64,000 nucleotides of DNA, taken from Paraburkholderia piptadeniae (GTDB lineage Bacteria > Pseudomonadota > Gammaproteobacteria > Burkholderiales > Burkholderiaceae). The notes under the pieces are model-generated. The model made no database searches and had not been told where the DNA came from. It was given only the letters and a program-made list of their open reading frames with translations. This document shows, one piece after another, positions 1 to 6,956 of this stretch. Made by a program: the position numbers and the translations under genes. The DNA lies in NCBI RefSeq assembly GCF_900007165.1, contig NZ_CYGY02000070.1:35957-99956 (forward strand), written 5' to 3'. Within the stretch, counting starts at the first letter, position 1; each line of letters opens with the position of its first letter.

Positions 1-133
1 CGATCTTCTCGAGGTAAGCGAAGATCGCCTGCTTGATCAGCCAGTGCGGAGTGCGTTCGAGACGCGTGGCGGCATCTTTCAGCCGGGTACGCAAAAGGTC
101 GTCGACCTTGACGCCAAGGGTGGTGCTCGCCAT
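1..133 (-). CDS. putA: PutA bifunctional proline dehydrogenase/P5C dehydrogenase, N-terminal fragment
   Basis: Only the first 44 codons lie in the window; the gene continues beyond base 1. The start is the ATG at 133. The residues match the ribbon-helix-helix DNA-binding domain of trifunctional PutA: a short beta strand (TTLGVKVDD) followed by helices with the strongly conserved stretch RTPHWLIKQAIFAYLEK. In the family this domain lets PutA repress its own gene when proline is absent, while the rest of the protein oxidises proline to glutamate at the membrane. A matching operator lies about 80 bp upstream. The catalytic domains are not visible, so full trifunctionality is inferred from the N-terminus. 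Confidence 0.9.
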   Translation of the reverse strand, partial: MASTTLGVKVDDLLRTRLKDAATRLERTPHWLIKQAIFAYLEKI

Positions 134-210
134 GTTTCCTTCTTCACGTGCCGGGCGGAAGCCGGCCAAAGACTAAAAAGTTGGGCGAATCGTACCCCTC
201 TCAATAAAAA

Positions 211-241
211 GGTGCAACCAGTTAGATAAAACGGTTGCACC
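211..241. promoter_or_regulatory. Probable PutA operator (inverted repeat)
   Basis: A perfect inverted repeat, GGTGCAACC then GGTTGCACC, with a 13-bp gap, lies upstream of putA. Each arm contains GTTGCA or its complement, the core recognised by the PutA ribbon-helix-helix domain in enterics. Position and motif together suggest autoregulation of putA. The rest of 134-442 shows no gene or clear promoter. Confidence 0.65.
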
Positions 242-442
242 CTTCGGCGAGCCTTGCCGCACAAGGGTTCGCCGTCGAAGTGCACCGTTCCGATGCACGC
301 GGTTGCGCTCGGTGTTTTCCCTGGATCGGGTTTGTTTCGACGCACCCTTATCGAAAGCAGAATCGCGCCGTTATACCGGTCATGAAATGCGCAGCGACGC
401 ACGGTACGGGGTTCGAAGTCTCGCTAAAACAGGGTGGCCGGA

Positions 443-601
443 ATGGAAAAGTGGATCGTGGTAACGGGGATCTGGATGATGTTCGCGTCGTGCATGGTGC
501 TGTTCATCCGTGGCGCCACTGGCCCGTCGCGTAACGAGTTGCGGCCCGTCGAAGTGAAGGACGGCGAGCGCGATGTGAAGCCGCCGGAGTTTCGGGTCTG
601 A
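443..601 (+). CDS. Small single-span membrane protein, hypothetical (52 aa)
   Basis: A 52-codon ORF from ATG at 443 to TGA at 601. Residues 4-23 form one hydrophobic segment (IVVTGIWMMFASCMVLFI), followed by a charged, proline-containing tail ending KPPEFRV. The pattern fits a small inner-membrane protein with its tail in an aqueous compartment. The ribosome-binding site is weak (AGGGTGG about 7 nt before ATG). It runs opposite to putA. I do not recognise a named family; coding status rests on the clean hydrophobic/charged partition. Confidence 0.5.
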   Translation: MEKWIVVTGIWMMFASCMVLFIRGATGPSRNELRPVEVKDGERDVKPPEFRV

Positions 602-670
602 CGGCCGGTCGCATTTTCAAGCTGACGCGCGGACGATGCGAGCGCGCCTTTGAGTCCGGCACCTGACAGG

Positions 671-913
671 TCAGCCTTGCCGTGGCAAGAACCGGCTGCA
701 GTGGTCGCGAGGCGCGACGAGCCGGTCATGCACGACGCACAGCCGGCTGTCGGCGACGCTCGCGCCGAATCCCGAACCGAACACAGCGAGGCCCGGAATG
801 CGTTGCTCAAGTGAATGCCGATCGTCGGCGCGGAACCGGCAGTCCGCGCAACAAGGCCGGCGCGGGTCGGGCTGCGCGCCGATGCTGTCGTCGAGAACGG
901 CCGGTGCGCTCAC
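671..913 (-). CDS. Small cysteine-containing hypothetical protein (80 aa)
   Basis: The ORF uses a GTG start at 913 that overlaps the TGA of the decayed upstream gene by 4 nt (GTGA), an arrangement typical of translational coupling. The protein has a CxxC pair near residue 21 (CCADCRF) and a further Cys in SRLCVVHDRL, then ends with HCSRFLP, so a small metal site is possible. The protein-like composition and coupled start argue for a real gene, but the upstream partner is a pseudogene and this may be a surviving relic. I do not recognise the family. Confidence 0.45.
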   Translation of the reverse strand: MSAPAVLDDSIGAQPDPRRPCCADCRFRADDRHSLEQRIPGLAVFGSGFGASVADSRLCVVHDRLVAPRDHCSRFLPRQG

Positions 914-1330
914 GAGCCCTGTCCCAAGCTATTCCAATACCGTGCGAACACGTGCGCGGACAGCGCGTAGCCGATGGCGATATTGACGGCCACGCCGACG
1001 GTGAACGCGATAAACGGCTTCACGCCCGTCGCCGTCAGCGAACGGATGCGGGTCGTCAGCCCGATGCTGAAGAGCAGAAGATGAACGCCCACGTACGCAG
1101 CGCGGTGATCGGCGCGACGAACTCGGGCGTGACCACCTTGCGATAGTCGGCGAGCGAGTAATGCCTCGCGATCCACGTGACGAGCGCCAACGCAATCGCA
1201 AAGCCGATTACGAACTTCGGGAAGCGCGCCCAGATCTCGCGCGCATCGGCTTTCCTTGCAACGTCGTTTTCGTCGGATTCCCAGCGCGTCGAGTCGAGCG
1301 AAAACGCGAAACGAGCTTTTGCTCCGTCGA
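910..1330 (-). pseudogene. YeiH/UPF0324-type putative anion exporter, truncated and frameshifted remnant
   Basis: Two adjacent reading frames together give the C-terminal part of a YeiH-family (putative sulfate exporter) membrane protein. The first carries WARFPKFVIGFAIALALV and ITALRTWAFIFC. The second continues with FSIGLTTRIRSLTATGVKP and a last membrane segment. The frame break is near base 1073, where a 1- or 2-nt indel disrupts what should be a continuous FCFSIGLTTR-type motif. The N-terminal two thirds expected for this family (about 350 aa or more) are absent; priA begins shortly upstream. Two independent lesions make a functional product unlikely. Confidence 0.7.
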
Positions 1331-1388
1331 TATGACTTGAAGGGATTGATACGCAGATGCGCACAAGAAGCCGGCGGCAGGCGGCTCG

Positions 1389-3647
1389 CTAGATGTCGAG
1401 AGGATCGACTTCGATGCTCCAGCGCAGCACGCCTTTGATCGTGCGCAGCGCGGGTTGCCATGCACGCAGCGTCGCCTGCAGCGCCGCGCGCGACGCGCTT
1501 TCGACCAGTAGCTGCGCGCGGTGCACGTGCATCACCTTGACGATCGTGAGCGGAACGGCGTCGTAGACGGTCACGCGCGCGGCGGCGGGAACATCGGCGA
1601 GCGCCTCCGCGGCCTGTTGCAGGAAGGTGAGCGAGGCGTCGAGCGTGCGGCCTTCGGCACGCAGCATCGCCTGATAGACGAACGGCGGCAGATGCGCGTC
1701 GCGGCGCTCGGCAAGCGTCGAATTGGCGAAGCCGATGTAATCGTGGCGAGCCAGCGCGTGATACAGCGCATGACGCGCATAGCGCGTCTGCACGAGCACT
1801 TCGCCCGGCAATCCGGCGCGGCCCGCGCGGCCGCTCACCTGCATCAGCTGCGCGAAAAGCCGTTCGCTCGCGCGGAAGTCGTGCGAGAAGAGCGCGGTGT
1901 CGGCGTTCAGCACGCCGACCAGCGATACGCGCCGGAAATCGTGCCCCTTCGCGATCATCTGCGTGCCGACGAGAATATCGACCTCGCCGGCATGAACGTC
2001 GGAGAAAAGCGCTTGGGCGCTGCCTTTGCGGCGCGTGCTGTCGGCGTCGATGCGCAGGACACGCGCGCCCGGCACGGCGCTCGCCAACGTCTCCTCGACG
2101 CGCTGCGTGCCGCGCCCGAGCGGCGCGATATCCACGTTCCCGCACTCCGGGCACGAGCGCGGAATACGCGACTCCCAGCCGCAGTGGTGGCAGCGCAGCG
2201 CGCGTTCGGGCTTGTGCAGCACGACGTAGGCGCTGCAGCGCGGACAGCCCGCGACCCAGCCGCACGCGTCGCAGGCGAGCTGCGGCGCGTAGCCGCGCCG
2301 GTTCAGGAACACGAGGCTTTGCTCGCCGCGTTCGAGGCGCGTTTTCAGCGCCGCGATCAGCGGCCCGGACAGCCCTTCGACGGATGCGCGTCCGCGCCGC
2401 CGTTCGTCCTCGAGATCGATGAGCCGGACGGTCGGCAACGCCGCGTCGGCGACGGCGCGACGCGACAGCGTCAGCCGCCTGTAGCGCCCCTGCTCGACCT
2501 GCCACCAGCTTTCCAGCGACGGCGTCGCCGATCCGAGCACGACGGGCACGCCGAGCTGCTTCGCGCGCCAGACGGCGAGATCGCGCGCCGAATAGCGCAA
2601 ACCTTCCTGCTGCTTGTACGCGGGATCGTGCTCCTCATCGACGACGATGATCGACAGATGTGGCAGCGACGCCAGCACGGCGAGCCGCGTGCCGAGCACG
2701 ATGCGCGCGCGCCCCGTGTGCGCGGCAAACCAGTTGCGAGCGCGCTCGCCTTCGGCCAGGCCGCTGTGCAAGGTGACGATCGCGGTATCGTCCATCGACG
2801 CGAAGCGGGCGCGGAACGCAGCCTCGAACTGCGGCGTGAGGTTGATCTCCGGCACGAGGACGAGCGCCTGAGCCTGCGGATTCGCGGCTAGCAGCGCCGC
2901 CAGCGCGCGCAGATACACCTCCGTCTTGCCGCTGCCCGTCACGCCGTGCAGCAGAAATGGCGCGAAGCCTTGCGCATCGCGGATGGCTTCGACAGCGGCC
3001 GTTTGCTCGTCGGTGAGCGTCGGCAGCGTTGCGTTCTGCGGGGCGTGACGCTGTGAAGGGAGCGGCGCGGCGGGATCGATCACGTCGAGCGCGACCCAGC
3101 CTTCGGCTTGCCACGCTTCGAGCGTTGCGGTGGCCTTTGGATGCAGGGCGCGGGCATCGGCGGCGGGCAGCGACTCGACTTCCGCCAACGCGGCCGCAAG
3201 ACGGCGCAATGCGCTCGCGCGGGCGGGCAGCGCGTCTGGCAATGCAGCCCGGCCGGCGGGCAGCAAACGGTAGTGCTCTTCGGGTGCGAGCAGCCGCGCC
3301 CAGCGCGCCGCGTCGCGCAACGCCTGGGGCAGCGCCGGCAACGCGACTTCGCCGATACCGCGCTGGTAGTAATCGGCGGCGAACTGCGCGAGTTGGAGCC
3401 AGTGCGCGGAAAGCGGCGGGCAAGCAGCACACACGCCGGCCACCGATTTCAGACGGTCGGGCGGCACTTCACTGTGAGCGGTCACTTCGGCGATAAGCCC
3501 CACCACGTGGCGCTTTCCGAACGGCACGCTGACAAGCATTCCCGGCGCCGGCGATAGCGCGGCGTCGCAGCGGTAGTCGAAGAGCGTCGGCAACGGATGA
3601 TCGAGCGCGACGCGGACATAGGTGCCCGTCAGATCGTCGATCCGCAT
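1389..3647 (-). CDS. priA: Primosomal protein N' (replication restart helicase PriA)
   Basis: A 752-aa superfamily-2 DNA helicase that recognises stalled forks and D-loops and starts reassembly of the replisome. Visible elements in order: N-terminal 3'-DNA-end-binding region (about 1-110), Walker A GVTGSGKT near 235-242, DEEH box near 337-340, the motif GSATPSLESW, and an eight-cysteine zinc-binding insertion between about 459 and 502 (CDAC, CPRC, CHHC, CPEC). Further on, GTQMIAKGHDF and QVSGRAGR are helicase motifs V and VI. Length matches the family (E. coli about 730 aa). It is followed directly by hemE in many Burkholderia, in the same orientation as here, but with a 444-bp gap that contains DnaA-box-like sites. 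Confidence 0.97.
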   Translation of the reverse strand: MRIDDLTGTYVRVALDHPLPTLFDYRCDAALSPAPGMLVSVPFGKRHVVGLIAEVTAHSEVPPDRLKSVAGVCAACPPLSAHWLQLAQFAADYYQRGIGEVALPALPQALRDAARWARLLAPEEHYRLLPAGRAALPDALPARASALRRLAAALAEVESLPAADARALHPKATATLEAWQAEGWVALDVIDPAAPLPSQRHAPQNATLPTLTDEQTAAVEAIRDAQGFAPFLLHGVTGSGKTEVYLRALAALLAANPQAQALVLVPEINLTPQFEAAFRARFASMDDTAIVTLHSGLAEGERARNWFAAHTGRARIVLGTRLAVLASLPHLSIIVVDEEHDPAYKQQEGLRYSARDLAVWRAKQLGVPVVLGSATPSLESWWQVEQGRYRRLTLSRRAVADAALPTVRLIDLEDERRRGRASVEGLSGPLIAALKTRLERGEQSLVFLNRRGYAPQLACDACGWVAGCPRCSAYVVLHKPERALRCHHCGWESRIPRSCPECGNVDIAPLGRGTQRVEETLASAVPGARVLRIDADSTRRKGSAQALFSDVHAGEVDILVGTQMIAKGHDFRRVSLVGVLNADTALFSHDFRASERLFAQLMQVSGRAGRAGLPGEVLVQTRYARHALYHALARHDYIGFANSTLAERRDAHLPPFVYQAMLRAEGRTLDASLTFLQQAAEALADVPAAARVTVYDAVPLTIVKVMHVHRAQLLVESASRAALQATLRAWQPALRTIKGVLRWSIEVDPLDI

Positions 3648-3668
3648 AGCCGCCGGTCGTCGAGACGG

Positions 3669-3971
3669 TTATTCACAGGCTGACAGCCTCCGGGGGCACA
3701 CTTAAAGTAAAACTTCAATTTCGGCGCTAAGTTTTGAATTTGTTTCGACAATTGCGCCCCGCCCGCTCCGCCTGTGGATAACTTTGTTGAGAACTCGACC
3801 CGAATGCGCCGAAGACCACGCCACGCGGGCCTCTCTGTGGGATAGCGCACATTTGTCTTAAGATCCGCAAAGCCTTGTCACTCAAGGGATTGACGAAAGA
3901 TCCACGGATTTTTCGAGCCCGGTGCGACAATCAATCCCTCTACTGCGGCGCAACGTGACAAATGTGCATAA
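3669..3971. other. priA-hemE intergenic region with three DnaA-box-like nonamers
   Basis: The 444-bp gap 3648-4091 has no credible gene. It is more AT-rich than its neighbours and contains TTATTCACA at 3669-3677, TGTGGATAA (a perfect box on the opposite strand) at 3773-3781, and TGTGCATAA at 3963-3971. All fit the TTATNCACA consensus. They could titrate DnaA or regulate priA, whose start is just downstream in transcription terms. No DnaA-trio is seen here, so I do not call it an origin. Confidence 0.45.
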
Positions 3972-4091
3972 GTCAAGTCTTGACAACGTCGAGAGCGCCA
4001 TTGGGCGGCCTATGGAACGCTAATTTCCCCTTCGGCCGAGAGCCCGCTTCGCTGCATTGCAACAATACCGTCACAATGCGATGAGCCCGCC

Positions 4092-5195
4092 TTATGCCGG
4101 CTGGTTGCCGCCCGCTGCCCGGATCGCGCGGCTGTGCCGGTGCACCTCGTCGACCAGTTCGGCGACGTGTTCCGGCGGCGTGAACTGCGAAATACCGTGC
4201 CCCAGATTGAAGACGTGGCCGGGGTAGTTTCCGAAACTGTCGAGCACCGCGCGCGCCTCGATGCGAATCGTCGACGGCGGCGCGAACAGCACGGAAGGAT
4301 CGATGTTGCCCTGTAGCGCGACCTTGCCGCCGACGCGCTCTCGCGCCTTGCCCAGATTGACCGTCCAGTCGAGCCCGACGGCATCGACGCCCGTCGCCGC
4401 GATCTCTTCGAGCCACAGGCCGCCGCCTTTGGTGAAGGTGATCACGGGCACGCGGTTGCCATCGTGCTCGCGCTTCAACTGGCTCACAGCCTGCTGAATA
4501 TAGTGCATCGAGAAGCGCTGATAAACGCCATCGGCGAGCGCGCCGCCCCACGTATCGAAGATCATCACGGCTTGCGCGCCCGCTTCGATCTGCGCGTTCA
4601 GATAGGCGGCGACCGCCTTCGCGTTGACGTCGAGAATGCGGTGCATCAGGTCAGGGCGGGCGTAGAGCATCGACTTGACGGTTCTGAAATCGTCCGAGCC
4701 GCCGCCTTCGACCATATAGCACGCCAGCGTCCACGGACTGCCCGAAAAGCCGATCAGCGGCACGCGCTGACGGCCTTGCGCGTCGGTGAGCGCGGTGCGG
4801 ATCTGGCGTACGGCATCGGTGACGTAGCGAAGCGTGCTGTCGATATCCGGCACAGCGAGGCGCGCAACGTCGTCCTCGGTGCGCACGGGCCGCGCGAATT
4901 TCGGACCCTCGCCCACCTGGAAATCGAGACCGAGACCCATCGCGTCGGGGATGGTGAGGATATCGGAGAAAAGAATCGCCGCGTCCAGCGGATAGCGGTC
5001 GAGCGGCTGCAACGTAACTTCCGTCGCGTAGTCGGGATTCTTTGCGAGTCCGAGGAAACTGCCTGCGCGGCTGCGCGTCGCGTTGTATTCCGGCAGATAG
5101 CGCCCCGCCTGGCGCATCAGCCAGATTGGCGTGTAGTCGGTCGGCTCACGCAGCAGCGCGCGCAGGAAAGTGTCGTTGAGGAGGTTGTGGGCCAC
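4092..5195 (-). CDS. hemE: Uroporphyrinogen decarboxylase
   Basis: Removes the four acetate carboxyls of uroporphyrinogen III to give coproporphyrinogen III in cytoplasmic haem synthesis. The N-terminal signature PIWLMRQAGRYLPEY and the active-site stretch YPLDAAILFSDIL with its catalytic Asp are present, as is GFSGSPWTLACYM. I chose the GTG at 5195, giving 367 aa beginning MAHNLLNDTFLRALL, because family members start there. A TTG at 5216 would add seven unconserved residues. Stop is TAA at 4092-4094. It points the same way as priA. Confidence 0.95.
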   Translation of the reverse strand: MAHNLLNDTFLRALLREPTDYTPIWLMRQAGRYLPEYNATRSRAGSFLGLAKNPDYATEVTLQPLDRYPLDAAILFSDILTIPDAMGLGLDFQVGEGPKFARPVRTEDDVARLAVPDIDSTLRYVTDAVRQIRTALTDAQGRQRVPLIGFSGSPWTLACYMVEGGGSDDFRTVKSMLYARPDLMHRILDVNAKAVAAYLNAQIEAGAQAVMIFDTWGGALADGVYQRFSMHYIQQAVSQLKREHDGNRVPVITFTKGGGLWLEEIAATGVDAVGLDWTVNLGKARERVGGKVALQGNIDPSVLFAPPSTIRIEARAVLDSFGNYPGHVFNLGHGISQFTPPEHVAELVDEVHRHSRAIRAAGGNQPA

Positions 5196-5367
5196 GTCGC
5201 TTGCAACTGAAGGCAAAGCGACATTTTAACCGTTGAGCGTCGGCGGCAACCTGCGTAATCCCCGCAATTGCTGTTTGTCCTATGCCTTCCTGCCGATGGT
5301 CACAGATAGTTGCGCGGGCTATTATCCGTTCCGTTGGCCCACAATAAACAACGATAGAGGAGATTCA

Positions 5368-6159
5368 ATGAAGAAAGTCACCCTGCTTCTCGCCGCTGCA
5401 CTGTGCTGCGCCGGCGCGGCCCATGCGCAAAGTGCCGCATCTGCCCCCGCGGCTTCAACCTCGCGGCTCGACGAAATCGCGGCGCGCGGCACGTTGCGGG
5501 CCTGCACGACGGGCGACTACAAGCCGTATTCGTTCTACAAGCAGGACGGGCAGTTCGAAGGTATCGACATCGACATGACCGAATCGCTCGCCAAATCGCT
5601 CGGCGTCAAGGCGGAATTCGTGAAGACGTCGTGGTCGAATCTGATGAACGACTTCGTCGCGAAATGCGACGTGGCCGTGGGCGGCGTATCGACCACGCTG
5701 GACCGGCAGAAGCGCGCGTTCTTTACGGAGGCGTATCAGGTGGACGGCAAGACGCCTATCGTGCGCTGTGACGACGTCAACAAGTACCAGACGGTCGCGC
5801 AGATCGATCAACAGTCCGCGCGCGTGATCTTCAATCCGGGCGGCACGAACGAGCGCTTCGCGCGTCAGTTTTTCAAGCACGCGAATCTCACGGTGTATCC
5901 GGATAACGTGACCATCTTCAAGCAGATTCTCGCGGGCAAGGCCGACGTGATGGTGACGGATGCATCCGAGACGCTCCTGCAGCAGAAGCTCAACCCCGGG
6001 CTGTGCTCCGTGCATCCGGACAAGCCGTTCCAGTATGGGGAAAAGGCGTGGATGGTGCCTCGCGGCGACGTTGTGTTCCAGCAATACGTCGATCAATGGC
6101 TGCACCTCGCGCGTGCAAGTGGCGAGTATCAAGCCATTTCGGACAAGTGGCTGAAATAA
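5368..6159 (+). CDS. pheC: Periplasmic cyclohexadienyl dehydratase (PheC-type)
   Basis: A 263-aa protein with a clear signal peptide (MKKVTLLLAAALCCAGAAHAQ) and the fold of an amino-acid ABC binding protein. Several blocks match Pseudomonas PheC, which converts prephenate or arogenate to phenylpyruvate or phenylalanine in the periplasm: GDYKPYSF, TSWSNLMNDF, NPGGTNERFARQF, DNVTIFKQILAGKADVM, and ELC-like GLCSVHPDKPF. An ordinary solute-binding role is the alternative, but no permease or ATPase gene is adjacent. The ATG at 5368 is preceded by AGAGGAGA. It runs opposite to hemE. Confidence 0.8.
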   Translation: MKKVTLLLAAALCCAGAAHAQSAASAPAASTSRLDEIAARGTLRACTTGDYKPYSFYKQDGQFEGIDIDMTESLAKSLGVKAEFVKTSWSNLMNDFVAKCDVAVGGVSTTLDRQKRAFFTEAYQVDGKTPIVRCDDVNKYQTVAQIDQQSARVIFNPGGTNERFARQFFKHANLTVYPDNVTIFKQILAGKADVMVTDASETLLQQKLNPGLCSVHPDKPFQYGEKAWMVPRGDVVFQQYVDQWLHLARASGEYQAISDKWLK

Positions 6160-6633
6160 GCCGAACCGAGCCGAGATTGTGACGGCTAGGGCAGTCGTAC
6201 TTACCTGTTGAGGCGAGAGGCTGCCTCTGTCCGTCATGAGCAATGATTGCGTTTCGCCCGGCGAGCGACAAGTCCTTGCGGGACGGTCGGCTAATTGCGC
6301 GTTGCAGCAGTATGCAACGGCGCAGGCAAACGTGAGTTTCAAACAAGTGCGTTCCGGATCGGTATGAGCATTCGGGTTTGAAGTTTTGCGTTCACACGGG
6401 GCTGGTGTGTCGGCGGGATACTTGGCCACGACGCGGCGCAGCATGCGCTTCGAACGATGAGTCGGAATGGGACGAAATGGACTGAAAAGGTATCGGTAAT
6501 AATTGCGACTAAATCGCTTTGCTATCGCAATAAATCCCGCTACGCCTTATCTGGCGGGCGTTACAACCTGAAACACTTTGTTACCGCGCGAGCGAACTAA
6601 TTCGCCCACAATGCCTTTCACGGGTTCAGCACG
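6160..6633. other. Non-coding stretch between pheC and the candidate RNA
   Basis: No credible ORF. Two direct GTTAC motifs start exactly 20 bp apart (6560 and 6580), a spacing of two helical turns that would suit a tandem-binding regulator such as an OmpR-type protein. The part 6503-6532 contains an imperfect inverted repeat, ATTGCGA and TCGCAAT. I could not identify a convincing sigma-70 promoter pair. Confidence 0.3.
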
Positions 6634-6829
6634 GATGCGGCCGGGTAGTAGTGTCTTCGGACAACTCGACGGCTGGTCGGCGTAAGCGCCGAAGCTCTCT
6701 TACCAGGGGCATCTCTGCTGGAGTCGTGATCGGCGTCGATCGCGCCGGTTGTCCGATTCCTCCAATGGTCTCCTCGCGCTAACCCCGTAGCGTGTGGTTT
6801 TTAGCGGGCTCCAGGCCCGCTTTTTTTTT
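6634..6829 (+). ncRNA. Candidate structured small RNA ending at a strong terminator
   Basis: This orphan segment has no credible protein ORF but ends at a strong plus-strand intrinsic terminator that no upstream gene needs (pheC stops about 640 bp earlier). A perfect 9-bp long-range pairing is possible between TCGGACAAC (6657-6665) and GTTGTCCGA (6748-6756). It encloses a hairpin TCGGCG-TAAG-CGCCGA and a second GGCG/CGCC hairpin. The 5' end is not defined. I compared it mentally with 6S, SRP, RNase P and tmRNA and it matched none. A 16-codon peptide ORF begins at 6634 but lacks a ribosome-binding site. Confidence 0.45.
6803..6829 (+). terminator. Rho-independent terminator
   Basis: GCGGGC (6804-6809), loop TCCAG, GCCCGC (6815-6820), followed by nine T residues. 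It is on the plus strand and ends the candidate RNA. Confidence 0.9.
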
Positions 6830-6956
6830 ATCTCGCCAAACGTTTGCGCACCATCCGGCTGCGCGCGCGAACCGGCAACTCCCGTTCAAAAGCAAATCGC
6901 CGTGTGATTTGCACACACGGCGTTGAGTCGTCGTTCCAGATAACGGCGATGCGCTG

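Noticed and set aside
910..2505. A 531-codon open frame on the minus strand across the priA end
   Set aside because: Mostly an out-of-frame shadow of priA with Arg/Ala-rich composition. Only its last 50 codons are meaningful, as part of the YeiH remnant.
1521..2891. A 456-codon plus-strand frame opposite priA
   Set aside because: Antisense shadow of a well-conserved gene with no domain.
3648..4091. Calling the priA-hemE gap an origin
   Set aside because: It has DnaA-box-like sites but no trio motif and no unwinding element; the 49-53 kb modules fit better.
4092..5216. TTG start at 5216 for hemE
   Set aside because: Seven added residues do not resemble HemE; the GTG at 5195 gives the family-typical start.
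6634..6831. 6S RNA identity for the candidate RNA
   Set aside because: The fold and the ygfA/zapA neighbourhood of known 6S genes do not match.
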